A stretch of 64,000 nucleotides of DNA from CAWEFA01 sp963851385. Its GTDB lineage: Bacteria; Bacteroidota; Bacteroidia; Bacteroidales; DTGW01. The stretch's first letter is position 1; the number at the start of each line of letters is the position of its first letter. Under the pieces are notes generated by a model, which was given only the letters and a program-made list of their open reading frames with translations, did not search any database and was not told the DNA's origin. Positions 18,428 to 26,449 of this stretch are shown piece after piece. Position numbers and translations under genes: made by a program. Where the stretch lies: positions 124,001 to 188,000 of the forward strand of contig CAWKPE010000013.1 in NCBI GenBank assembly GCA_963851385.1, given 5' to 3'.

Positions 18428-19456
18428 TTATTTCTTAAACAATCCTGCTCCAATATCAAATCCTAAAGTTCCTTGAAGTGGATGTAAATATCTTTTATCA
18501 ATTGAGTTTTCTCCGGCTTGGACACTCACTAAATCTACCTTGCCGTCCTTAATTATCTTATCTTCATTTATCTTATAATTTTCAGGAACAAAACCAGAAT
18601 CAGTCCACTTTCCTGTATAATTATCATTTTCAACAATTATGCTTGAGGAAAATGTGTAAACTGTTTCATTATAATAATTTTTTATGAAAAAATAATTGCA
18701 TTTTGAAACAATATTATGGTGAAAAATAAATCCAGAATCTGCATCACTCGCCCAAACACCATGTTTACACTTATAAATAATACAATATTTCATTTCATTA
18801 TTTTGTTTTTTCCCATTATCTGATTGCCAGAAAACAGCTGAATTATTACATCCTTCAAAAACACAATGGTCAATTATTACATTACTGCCATTAACCAATA
18901 CACCAACCTGAATATATGAAGCATCCAAATTTCCAACAAACATACATTGTGAAACTACTAAATCTTTGTACTTGGCATTTTCTCTTCCAATTGGATAACA
19001 TGGTATCTGTGGAAATGGTTGTCCTGCAAACTTTAGTCCTTTTATAGTTACATGTTCCATATCTACCATAAGTCCAACAGAACTATATACAAAATAAAAA
19101 TTAGTGTCAGGTTTTGCTGTAGTCAGTATTACAGGCATTAACCCAGGTTTCCATTTATCATCGTCAGGCATGTAAAATGCTTCAATAGATAACCTGTTGA
19201 CTTTATCAAAATGACCTTTCGATTTTACCCTTATAGTTTTGTCAATATAATAAATTCCAGGCAACAAAATCAATCTCACCGGCCCTAAGTTGCTTGAATC
19301 AATTTTATTTAATGCTTCCTTAATTGTCTTCAAAGGCTTATCAATAGTCCCAAAATTGCTGTCAACTCCAAAATTGTAATCAATATACAAATCCTTTGCT
19401 ATACTAATTTTAGCAATCAGCGCAAAAGCAATCATTAGTGTAATTTTTTTTCTCAT
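18428..19456 (-). CDS. Secreted right-handed beta-helix protein
   Basis: I chose MRKKITLMIAFALIAKISIA (start 19456) as a signal peptide; the longer frame to 19540 enters the attC-like site. The mature protein begins with the DUF1565/pectate-lyase-like layout: DLYIDYNFGVDSNFGTIDKPLKTIKEAL, then LLPGIYYIDKTIRV, then rungs of N-rich strands (VNGSNVIIDHCVFEGCNNSAVFW). It may bind or cleave polysaccharide outside the cell; no catalytic residues can be assigned. Confidence 0.7.
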   Translation of the reverse strand: MRKKITLMIAFALIAKISIAKDLYIDYNFGVDSNFGTIDKPLKTIKEALNKIDSSNLGPVRLILLPGIYYIDKTIRVKSKGHFDKVNRLSIEAFYMPDDDKWKPGLMPVILTTAKPDTNFYFVYSSVGLMVDMEHVTIKGLKFAGQPFPQIPCYPIGRENAKYKDLVVSQCMFVGNLDASYIQVGVLVNGSNVIIDHCVFEGCNNSAVFWQSDNGKKQNNEMKYCIIYKCKHGVWASDADSGFIFHHNIVSKCNYFFIKNYYNETVYTFSSSIIVENDNYTGKWTDSGFVPENYKINEDKIIKDGKVDLVSVQAGENSIDKRYLHPLQGTLGFDIGAGLFKK

Positions 19457-19495
19457 GTCAGTTTCTTTATAATCGAAGTATTTTTTGATAATGCG

Positions 19496-19628
19496 CCATA
19501 ACGTTCCTCGGCTATGCGTATGTGCGGGATTTAATCGCACTATTTATCAAAATATAACCAAATATAATTAAAAAGAACTATATTTGAAAACCTCTGAAAC
19601 CCGCATTACGTATGAGCCGATGTTATAG
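19496..19628. repeat. attC-like site 11
   Basis: CCATAAC and GTTATAG bound arms CGGCTATGCGTATGTGCGGG and CCCGCATTACGTATGAGCCG. Confidence 0.75.
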
Positions 19629-19635
19629 GCCGTTT

Positions 19636-20400
19636 TTATTTTGTTTCCTTAAATCTTAATGTACTCTTTTCAATATTGTCATAAAGTATATGAAGAAATA
19701 ATCCGCATTTATCTTCCTTTTCACACATTTCAACATCATCAACAATATAAGTCCATTTGCCATTTACAAAAGTCCAAGTCCAACCTCCCATAGTTCCTTG
19801 AGCTTCTTCAACGCCGTGATTTAATATTAAATCAGGTTTATCTGATATTTTATGATTTTTGCTCCAGGAAACATAACGTAATCCTTCGTCAGTGTCATCA
19901 ATTCGAATTAAAAATTTATCGTTTTCCCAAACTAAAATATTTCTCTTCCACGGCTTGACACTTGAATTAACTTGTTGTTGAATCTCATTAGTCAATTTTT
20001 GTTGGAGATTCTTTTCATTTTGTGAGCTATAATTTATTGTTAGTACTTTCCCAGTTTCATCAATCCAAATTTCCCCAGTAAAAATTCCACCAACAAGTCC
20101 ATAATGACCATAATGTTCCATTATGTCAGTATCATTAAAGTGTGAAAGTTTTTTTTTGAGTTCAGAATCTATTAAAACAGAATAGTACAAAATGAATTCA
20201 TTAGCTGATAATATATTTGGCAGTGGGTTGTCACGTTTTAATGGATAATCAATTTGAGAAGCTAGTTCAGCGATATGGTCATCATTTATTAATCCAATTA
20301 TATACTTAAATTGTTTAATAACTTCTGGTGGTGTCTTTGCTATCATAGTATCTACAAAGAGTAGAAATAATATCAAACATATCGAACCAAACTTTTTCAT
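19636..20400 (-). CDS. Secreted protein of unknown function
   Basis: 254 residues with signal peptide (FGSICLILFLLFVDTMIA). The mature part has an N-terminal helical region (PEVIKQFKYIIGLIND) and later strands with WTWTFVNGKWTYIVDDVEMC. Not recognised. Single gene of its cassette between sites 11 and 12. Confidence 0.6.
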   Translation of the reverse strand: MKKFGSICLILFLLFVDTMIAKTPPEVIKQFKYIIGLINDDHIAELASQIDYPLKRDNPLPNILSANEFILYYSVLIDSELKKKLSHFNDTDIMEHYGHYGLVGGIFTGEIWIDETGKVLTINYSSQNEKNLQQKLTNEIQQQVNSSVKPWKRNILVWENDKFLIRIDDTDEGLRYVSWSKNHKISDKPDLILNHGVEEAQGTMGGWTWTFVNGKWTYIVDDVEMCEKEDKCGLFLHILYDNIEKSTLRFKETK

Positions 20401-20433
20401 AATATAATCAATGTTTTGTGTGTCTTAAAATGG

Positions 20434-20564
20434 CCTATAAACGGTGAGTGTATAAACCGTAAGGGTTTCAATGCCCCATTCTTATCAAGCTACAACAAAC
20501 TTAATTATATTTTCTGTCCTTCGCAAACCACTTCACCCCTTATGGTTTATACACCGTGTTGGGC
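20434..20564. repeat. attC-like site 12
   Basis: GCCTATAAAC side and GTTGGGC bound arms GTGTATAAACCGTAAGGG and CCCCTTATGGTTTATACAC. Confidence 0.75.
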
Positions 20565-20574
20565 GTAGTAATTA

Positions 20575-21135
20575 TTATTTATTGCATTTATTATATTCAT
20601 CAATAATTTTTTCAATATCATCATACTTATATCCTTTATTACCGATCTTTTTAATGATATCACTACAATCCTTTAATTGTTCTAGTAACAATGTCTTATA
20701 GTTTCGTTTTTTTACTGCATAGCATAAACTATCTTTTTTAATAGCATAATAAATATCCGTTGGTTCATAAGTATGCAATCCTCCCTCTGGTGGATTTGGA
20801 CCAATATCTAAAATAAAATATTTATAAAGAATGATTTTACCCTTATTCACAATTCTCATTAATCTTTCAGTTTTATCAAGAATAATATTTTCTAAAACGT
20901 TAAAAGGAGTCACTAAAAATTTGATTTCGTTTATTTTAATTGTTGAATCATGCGAATTCTTATTTAGTTTTATTTTGATCTCCTCACTATAATAAAAGCT
21001 AATCGGCACATAACATTTTATGGTATCACCGGACTTCTTAATAATTGAACCTTTTTCATATGTGTAAACTTGTTGAGCCAAACAAGATGAAAAAAATACT
21101 AAAAAGAAGAAAATAGTAGCAGTATTTCGTTTCAT
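20575..21135 (-). CDS. Secreted protein of unknown function
   Basis: MKRNTATIFFFLVFFSSCLA (start 21135) is a signal peptide, possibly lipoprotein type; upstream codons to 21258 belong to the attC-like site. The mature ~165 residues start QVYTYEKGSIIKKSGDTIKCYV, a pattern common in uncharacterised Bacteroidota exported proteins. Single gene of the cassette between sites 12 and 13. Confidence 0.6.
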   Translation of the reverse strand: MKRNTATIFFFLVFFSSCLAQQVYTYEKGSIIKKSGDTIKCYVPISFYYSEEIKIKLNKNSHDSTIKINEIKFLVTPFNVLENIILDKTERLMRIVNKGKIILYKYFILDIGPNPPEGGLHTYEPTDIYYAIKKDSLCYAVKKRNYKTLLLEQLKDCSDIIKKIGNKGYKYDDIEKIIDEYNKCNK

Positions 21136-21194
21136 AAACAATTTTGTTAGTTGATTAAAAAATTCAACATAGTTATTAGACCAAATATTATTAC

Positions 21195-21326
21195 GCCCAA
21201 ACGTTCCTCGGCTATGTAAAGTGCGGGATTTACTTGCAGGATAAATCCCACTATACAAATATAATTAGAAAGCACTGAACTTGCAAACCCTCTATAACCC
21301 GCATTTTATATGAGCCGATGTTGGGT
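21195..21326. repeat. attC-like site 13
   Basis: GCCCAAAC and GTTGGGT bound arms CGGCTATGTAAAGTGCGGG and CCCGCATTTTATATGAGCCG, nearly as site 3. Confidence 0.75.
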
Positions 21327-21334
21327 GAAGTGCT

Positions 21335-21434
21335 TTATTTTACTGCTTTTAGTTTATTATTCTCAATTGTAAACATCATTAATAAGTCGTCTGTCAAATA
21401 TTGTGCTCGCAAATCAAGTCTCGGACTAATAAAT
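21335..21434 (-). pseudogene. C-terminal gene fragment cut by IS copy 2
   Basis: From the IS edge the minus strand reads ISPRLDLRAQYLTDDLLMMF and ends ENNKLKAVK before TAA at 21335-21337. The rest of the gene is absent; the sequence on the other side of the IS does not share a target duplication, so it need not be the same gene. Confidence 0.5.
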
Positions 21435-22184
21435 GGCTTTGTTAATTTAGTATAGTTTTATTATATTTGTGCAGTTATAAAACTATATAAAATGATTATA
21501 GATAGCTGCCCAAAATGTAAAAGCAAGAATTTTCGTAAAGATGGTATAGTTAAATCAAAACAAAGGTTTCTGTGTAAAGATTGCAAGCATCGATTTACTG
21601 TAGGGCAATTAGGAAAGCCGAATGACCTTAAAAGAAATGCCTTAGTTTTATATTTAGAAGGCTTAGGTTTTAGATCAATAGGAAGATACTTAAATGTGAG
21701 CCATGTTGCTGTTTTTAATTGGATAAAGTCCTTTGGAGAAAAGTTGGATGAATTTAGAAATCCTGGAGATATTGATGTAATAGAATTGGATGAGATGCAT
21801 ACATATATTGGTTCAAAAAAAACTACTGCTGGATATGGATTGCTGTTGATAGAAATGGGCATAGGTTCGTCAATTGTGAAATTGGCACAAGAGGAACCGA
21901 AACTGGAAAAAGGCTCTGGGAAAAAATTGAAGAATTTTCCAAAGGGATAGTTTGTGCTGACTATTGGAAAGCTTATAATGAATTTGTTCCGGAAGAACAA
22001 TTAGTTCAGACAAAGGCAGAAACATATACAGTAGAAGGCTATAATAGTCTTTTTAGACATTTTTTGGCCAGATTAAGAAGAAAAACAAAATGCTATACAA
22101 AAGCAAAACATATGTTGATTTATTCAATAAAATTGTTGATGTTTAAATGGAATAATGATTTAGCTATACTTTATTAACAATGCC
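21435..22184 (+). mobile_element. IS1-family insertion sequence, copy 2 (750 bp)
   Basis: It shows no difference from copies 1 and 3 that I could find. Flanks CTAATAAAT (left) and TTTTGCTT (right) are not a target duplication. Confidence 0.9.
21492..22177 (+). CDS. IS1-family transposase via -1 frameshift (copy 2)
   Basis: Same protein and A8-C slip site as copy 1; first frame 21492-21950, second frame to TAA 22175-22177. Confidence 0.85.
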
Positions 22185-22503
22185 TTTTGCTTATTGCCTT
22201 TACATTTTTGTTTAAATAGTAGAAATAAGTATATCTATAATCGTCTTTTGGTAGAATTGGAATAAAATATATAGAATAACCAATATACTTTTTTAAATCA
22301 GCATCATTTCTTTTTACTATTACGTCTATATCAGTTGTGTTAGCAAAATCATTCCATTTTTTATAACAAAAATTATCTAAGCTGTCATATTCTGTAGGCT
22401 TAAACACTGGAGTGTTATTTACACTATCATTTCTTACATTTATTTGTGCATTAGACAATAAAGGTAGAACGACTAAAATGAATAAATATGCTTTTGATTT
22501 CAT
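22174..22503 (-). pseudogene. Secreted protein truncated by IS copy 2
   Basis: Signal peptide MKSKAYLFILVVLPLLSNA, then ~80 residues (YDSLDNFCYKKWNDFANTTD). The frame runs into the IS end, where it gains the tail KRHC and stops. Before the IS982 insertion its start lay about 11 bases after the stop of the 24335 gene, so the two formed an operon in one cassette. Confidence 0.55.
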
Positions 22504-22525
22504 ATCAGTAAATTTTATTTATAAT

Positions 22526-23575
22526 GCGAATTAAGAGTTGAAAACCAATAAGTTATTAACAATATAAAGCATTGATTGTCAATAAAATATAGTTAAAATA
22601 TTTTTATAATACCTTAGAAATCAATACATTAAGGCATGTCTAACAAACTATGTCTTGCCGTATGATTCCTAAGGTAAAAGAACTTAAATTAATTTCAATC
22701 TATCTGTATATCTGCGATATGTACGACTCTCATTTAAAATATAACTGCGAGCGTTTTAGTAACAACAGCCAACCTGATTTTACTGATCAGGAAGTAATGA
22801 CGATCTATTTGTACTCCATGAAAATTGAACAACGCTTAAAGATAAAGCAAATACATGAGTTTGCAAACGAACATCTTCGTTCATGGTTTCCTTTATTGCC
22901 TTCCTATGAAGCCTTTATTATGCGTATAAACAAGCTTTCTGAAGCATTTAAAACTTTAACCAATAATCTCTTGTCTGCTTTTTGTCCTGAAGATTGCGAT
23001 CTAAACAAAAGTCTAATGGATTCACTGCCAATTATTACATGTTCAGGAAAACGTACACCTTCTGTTGCATTAGAAATTACCGATAAAGGTTATTGCTCTA
23101 CTAAAAGTATGTACTACAATGGCCTAAAGCTACATGCTTTGGCTTTTCAACGCCCAAATCATCTACCTTTTCCTGAAAGCATTGTTATTACCCCGGCATC
23201 AGAAAATGATTTGAATGTCCATAAGCAATACTGGAGCGAAATATACAATCGAAACTTTTTTGGCGATAAGATTTACAATGATTCCGAATTACAAGAAAAT
23301 TTGAAAAATTCTTTTAATTCAGAGATTTTAACGCCTGTAAAAGCAATCAAAGGTCAATCTCAGGAAACTAGACAAAGAGATAAGGCAGCAAATGATTTAT
23401 TTTCAAAGGCTGTATCTAGTGTTAGGCAACCTATCGAATCACTATTCAACTGGCTAATTGAGAATACAGATATTCAAAGAGCATCAAAGGTGCGTTCTAC
23501 AAATGGCCTGCTTGTGCATGTCTTTGGCAGAATCGCAGCCGCATTTATTATTTTTATTTTTAACTCTTAATTCGC
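22526..23575 (+). mobile_element. IS982-family insertion sequence (1050 bp)
   Basis: Inverted ends GCGAATTAAGAGTTGAAAA and, read inward from the right, GCGAATTAAGAGTTAAAAA. A perfect 9-bp target duplication ATTTATAAT lies at 22517-22525 and 23576-23584. Confidence 0.9.
22650..23570 (+). CDS. IS982-family transposase
   Basis: 306 residues, intact. N-terminal helical region (YLYICDMYDSHLKYNCERF, LTDQEVMTIYLY-type segment), then the DDE core: LMDSLPIITCSGKRTP, YYNGLKLHALAF and the late VSSVRQPIESLFNWLIE helix that carries the Glu. Length and layout match IS982. It reads opposite to the cassette genes. Confidence 0.9.
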   Translation: MSCRMIPKVKELKLISIYLYICDMYDSHLKYNCERFSNNSQPDFTDQEVMTIYLYSMKIEQRLKIKQIHEFANEHLRSWFPLLPSYEAFIMRINKLSEAFKTLTNNLLSAFCPEDCDLNKSLMDSLPIITCSGKRTPSVALEITDKGYCSTKSMYYNGLKLHALAFQRPNHLPFPESIVITPASENDLNVHKQYWSEIYNRNFFGDKIYNDSELQENLKNSFNSEILTPVKAIKGQSQETRQRDKAANDLFSKAVSSVRQPIESLFNWLIENTDIQRASKVRSTNGLLVHVFGRIAAAFIIFIFNS

Positions 23576-24335
23576 ATTTATAATTTATCATAATCATTTT
23601 AGTAAATTTCTCTGCTGTAGCTTTGTCCATTCTATTTGTAAATCCTAATGCAATACCATTAAGTCTTTCATCTGGAAAGTCATATAAATCACTAATCACT
23701 ATTTGAGATAACGATTTTATAAAGTCAATTAATTTGGGCTTTACCCTGTTATAGAACGTTTCACATAACTCATGTAAAAGTGAATCTGAATCTTTAAACT
23801 CTTTAATTTTTTTAACATCCTCGTCTATATCCGATGAATGTTTTATGTTATTATTTACTTTTCTTAAATCATTTGCATCTTGATATTCCGGGAATTTTGT
23901 AATATCAATATTTTTAGTCTTAAAAAATGTAATTACGTTTTCCCATTTATATAAATCTTTAGTCTTAATATCAGGATAAGCAGTTGATATAATATTTTTT
24001 ATCCCAATCTCAAGGCTCTTAAATAAATAAACAATTTTCATCTCCGATAACGCATGACGATGTTCAGAATTCCACATGTCGTCATTAGTCAATTCGTATA
24101 GATCATTTAATATTTCATAATCTTGAGGACTTGGTTTTTCTCCTTTTTTAAGATAATCAATACTTAATTTCTTATGTAACTCTTGATATTTTTGCTGAGA
24201 ATTCTTAATCTTATTATTTAGTTCATTCAAAGTACCTTCAACAGCTAATTCAAAAAAATCTCCAAATGCTATATGCATTGAATCAAGATTATTTTTTATT
24301 AAATCTTTTTTTGATACTGACCAAATTCCATCCAT
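23484..24335 (-). CDS. Unknown protein, C-terminus extended by IS982
   Basis: About 250 native residues, mostly helical and charged (MDGIWSVSKKDLIKNNLDSM). A segment LRKVNNNIKHSSD resembles the R....NN.IKH motif of HEPN-like or AbiV-like helical bundles, but I cannot be sure. Reconstructing the site without the IS gives the end MIMINYK followed by TAA. The insertion replaced that stop, so the frame now reads 30-odd residues into the IS. Confidence 0.5.
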   Translation of the reverse strand: MDGIWSVSKKDLIKNNLDSMHIAFGDFFELAVEGTLNELNNKIKNSQQKYQELHKKLSIDYLKKGEKPSPQDYEILNDLYELTNDDMWNSEHRHALSEMKIVYLFKSLEIGIKNIISTAYPDIKTKDLYKWENVITFFKTKNIDITKFPEYQDANDLRKVNNNIKHSSDIDEDVKKIKEFKDSDSLLHELCETFYNRVKPKLIDFIKSLSQIVISDLYDFPDERLNGIALGFTNRMDKATAEKFTKMIMINYKCELRVKNKNNKCGCDSAKDMHKQAICRTHL

Positions 24336-24422
24336 AGATTGAGTGTTTTAAGTTTGTGTACAACTAAGTAGTACATAAAATTTTATTTTAGTTTCAATTT
24401 AGCAGTTGGTTTCTAGGTTGCA

Positions 24423-24552
24423 GCCAAACGTTTGAGGCTATATACAGTGCGGGATTTAAGCGCTCTTCATTATCAATGTACAATTAAACTAGTAGAAAGC
24501 ACTGCCAATTGCAACCTACTAAAACCCGCATTGTATATAGCCTGTGTTAGCG
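24423..24552. repeat. attC-like site 14
   Basis: GCCAAAC and GTTAGCG bound arms GGCTATATACAGTGCGGG and CCCGCATTGTATATAGCC. Its left end does not match the start of the preceding cassette (GTTGGGTGAAG at 21320). Confidence 0.75.
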
Positions 24553-24564
24553 CCAGGCAATATT

Positions 24565-25197
24565 TTATCTTCTTTTAGCTACTACTCTTCCTTTTAAAGT
24601 ATATAATTTGTTTCTTTTAAATAGAAATTCAGTTTGATTTATATCAATAAAATAGTCATTTTGGTTGTGAATATCCTGAGTAATTCTTCGGATAGGATAT
24701 ATAAAATGATTATCTCCTTTAAAAGTAACTGAATCAAATTTAATGAATTTGAGTATAACTATGCCATTTTCGTCAGTAAAATAATTTTTTGTTATAGAGT
24801 CTGAATACAATACGACTTTTAAATCTTTAATTCCTTGTTCACTGCTATACCTAATTTCAAATCTTAATTTATCTTTTAAAGAATCTGTTTTAATTGAACT
24901 TACTTCACTTTCTATAAACTTTCCATTATATTTTTCTGCAGGTTTATAAAGCATTAATGTGTCATTAAATGTCCTCCAATATCCAGTTTCTTGTTTTGTA
25001 TAGAAGCATCCAGAAAATTCCTCCCAATAGTAAGTTGAATCATTTTTAAAGCTTAAATATGAATATGAAGGAATTGAACCAAATATTAGTCTCCTTAAAG
25101 AGAAGTGATTAATTGGCATATAAACTCCACTTGGAGTCTGTGCTCTTATATCTAAAATAGTCGATAATAAAAAACATATGGTCAAAAATCGTTTCAT
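24565..25197 (-). CDS. Secreted protein of unknown function
   Basis: 210 residues, signal peptide MKRFLTICFLLSTILDIRA. The mature part shows GYWRTFNDTLMLYKP, a lipocalin-like 'expected cost of text' motif common in Bacteroidota exported proteins, then a carboxypeptidase-regulatory-like stretch (YFTDENGIVILKFIKFDSV). Function unknown. Single gene of its cassette. Confidence 0.6.
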   Translation of the reverse strand: MKRFLTICFLLSTILDIRAQTPSGVYMPINHFSLRRLIFGSIPSYSYLSFKNDSTYYWEEFSGCFYTKQETGYWRTFNDTLMLYKPAEKYNGKFIESEVSSIKTDSLKDKLRFEIRYSSEQGIKDLKVVLYSDSITKNYFTDENGIVILKFIKFDSVTFKGDNHFIYPIRRITQDIHNQNDYFIDINQTEFLFKRNKLYTLKGRVVAKRR

Positions 25198-25229
25198 ATT
25201 TTATAATCAAATAACGTGTCTTTGCTTGG

Positions 25230-25362
25230 CGCTAAACGTTTGGCGGTATGAAACGTTGGGGATTTCGGAGTTGCGAACCTATCAACCGATAAGAACCTTG
25301 CCAGCGAGAGATGCGCTTGGCAAACCACTAAAACCCCAATGTTTTATGACCGCGTGTTAGCA
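25230..25362. repeat. attC-like site 15
   Basis: GCGCTAAAC and GTTAGCA bound arms GCGGTATGAAACGTTGGGG and CCCCAATGTTTTATGACCGC. Confidence 0.75.
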
Positions 25363-25531
25363 ACTGGCGGTTCTTGTCTTTCATGTCACAAAGATACTAC
25401 TATTTCCAGTTTCGCTGTCAACTGTCAACGAGTTTTTGTCTGGGTTGGAATGTGTGTCGGCGTTTAAATTTTTACAGAAGGGAAGGGATTTTTTATTTTT
25501 TTTGTCATTGCACTGAAGTTAGTGCGTGGAA

Positions 25532-25600
25532 AATGGCAAGCTCTTGCTGCAAACTTTGGTTTTGGTTGGCTTGTGCGGTTTGCAGCATGTGCTTGACATT
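25532..25600 (+). ncRNA. Structured element E, copy 1
   Basis: AATG-G-CAAGC pairs with GCTTG-A-CATT around a G.A mismatch; TCT faces TGT; inner stem TGCTGCAAAC / GTTTGCAGCA; apical loop ends TTGTGCG. Same plan as copy 3 with different stem bases. Confidence 0.6.
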
Positions 25601-25622
25601 GTGCGGTTGGGGTTATAGGTGA

Positions 25623-25766
25623 AATAAACTTCCTATTTGAAATGTCACAAATGCTATTACCCATGCGGCAGCAGAAGTGTAAACAACAGTGAAAGCTGCC
25701 AATTTCCAACTTCCTGATTCACGCTTTATGGCTGCAAGCACGATCAAAATGCTTGTGCCAGAGGGT
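25623..25766 (-). pseudogene. feoB: Remnant of a second feoB 3' end
   Basis: The minus strand here repeats, at roughly three quarters identity by eye, the last ~45 codons of the intact feoB at 26450 (shared: RESGSWK, AAWVIAFVTFQIGSLF). Upstream feoB sequence is absent. It lies just past the CDF gene and element E copy 1, so it may mark an old recombination point between two feo loci. Confidence 0.65.
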
Positions 25767-25780
25767 TAGCTTTGCATAAA

Positions 25781-26437
25781 TTAATCGTACTTACAGGAAC
25801 AAAATTTGTTGCTTTTTACTTTTTCAAAACATTCGCGACCTTCTTTAAATGAAAAATATGCAAGACCTAAAGCTCCAATTGAATCAATATAAGCAAAGTT
25901 TGTTAACTGATAAATACCACTTGCGATAAGAAGCACAAGCGACATATAAACACAAATTTTTGTGCATTCAGCGTCTGCAAGTATTGCGTCTGAATTTAAT
26001 TGCTTGCCCACTTTTGTCTTGCCATAAATCAAAGCCAGCATTAATGCAATTGAAATTAAAGCAATGACAACACCAGGAATTGTATTTATGGGTTTATGTT
26101 CATACCAAGAATTGTAAATGCTTGTGCTTGCAAGTCCAATTACCAAAACGTAAAACCCATAACCTGTAATCTTCAAAGCAGTTATTTCAAATTGTCCTCG
26201 TTTGCAATCTTCGTTCTGCCTAATCCGAATTATCATTGTTGCAATGCCGAGACCAGAAATTACTTCAATGCAGCTACCAAGCCCAAACCCAAAGAGTGTT
26301 AAACTTTCATCTTCGTAACCCAAATATGTTGAAATTAAACCTTCAAGTAAAGCCAAAATGATAGTTGCAATAGCAAGACCAAATGCAATCTTATAAAGTT
26401 GTCTTATTTCGGTTGGTTCAATATTTTTATTTGCCAT
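25781..26437 (-). CDS. CDF-like cation transporter
   Basis: 218 residues with about six membrane helices (FGLAIATIILALLEGLI, VISGLGIATMIIR, TGYGFYVLVIGLAS, VVIALISIALMLALIYGK, CVYMSLVLLIASGIYQL, DSIGALGLAYFSF). The layout and the ESLTLFGFGLGSCIEVISG helix fit the cation-diffusion-facilitator membrane domain without a long cytoplasmic tail. The tail KFCSCKYD could bind metal. It follows feoB by 12 bases on the same strand, third gene of the riboswitch-led operon. Confidence 0.7.
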   Translation of the reverse strand: MANKNIEPTEIRQLYKIAFGLAIATIILALLEGLISTYLGYEDESLTLFGFGLGSCIEVISGLGIATMIIRIRQNEDCKRGQFEITALKITGYGFYVLVIGLASTSIYNSWYEHKPINTIPGVVIALISIALMLALIYGKTKVGKQLNSDAILADAECTKICVYMSLVLLIASGIYQLTNFAYIDSIGALGLAYFSFKEGRECFEKVKSNKFCSCKYD

Positions 26438-26449
26438 AGTTAAAAGATT

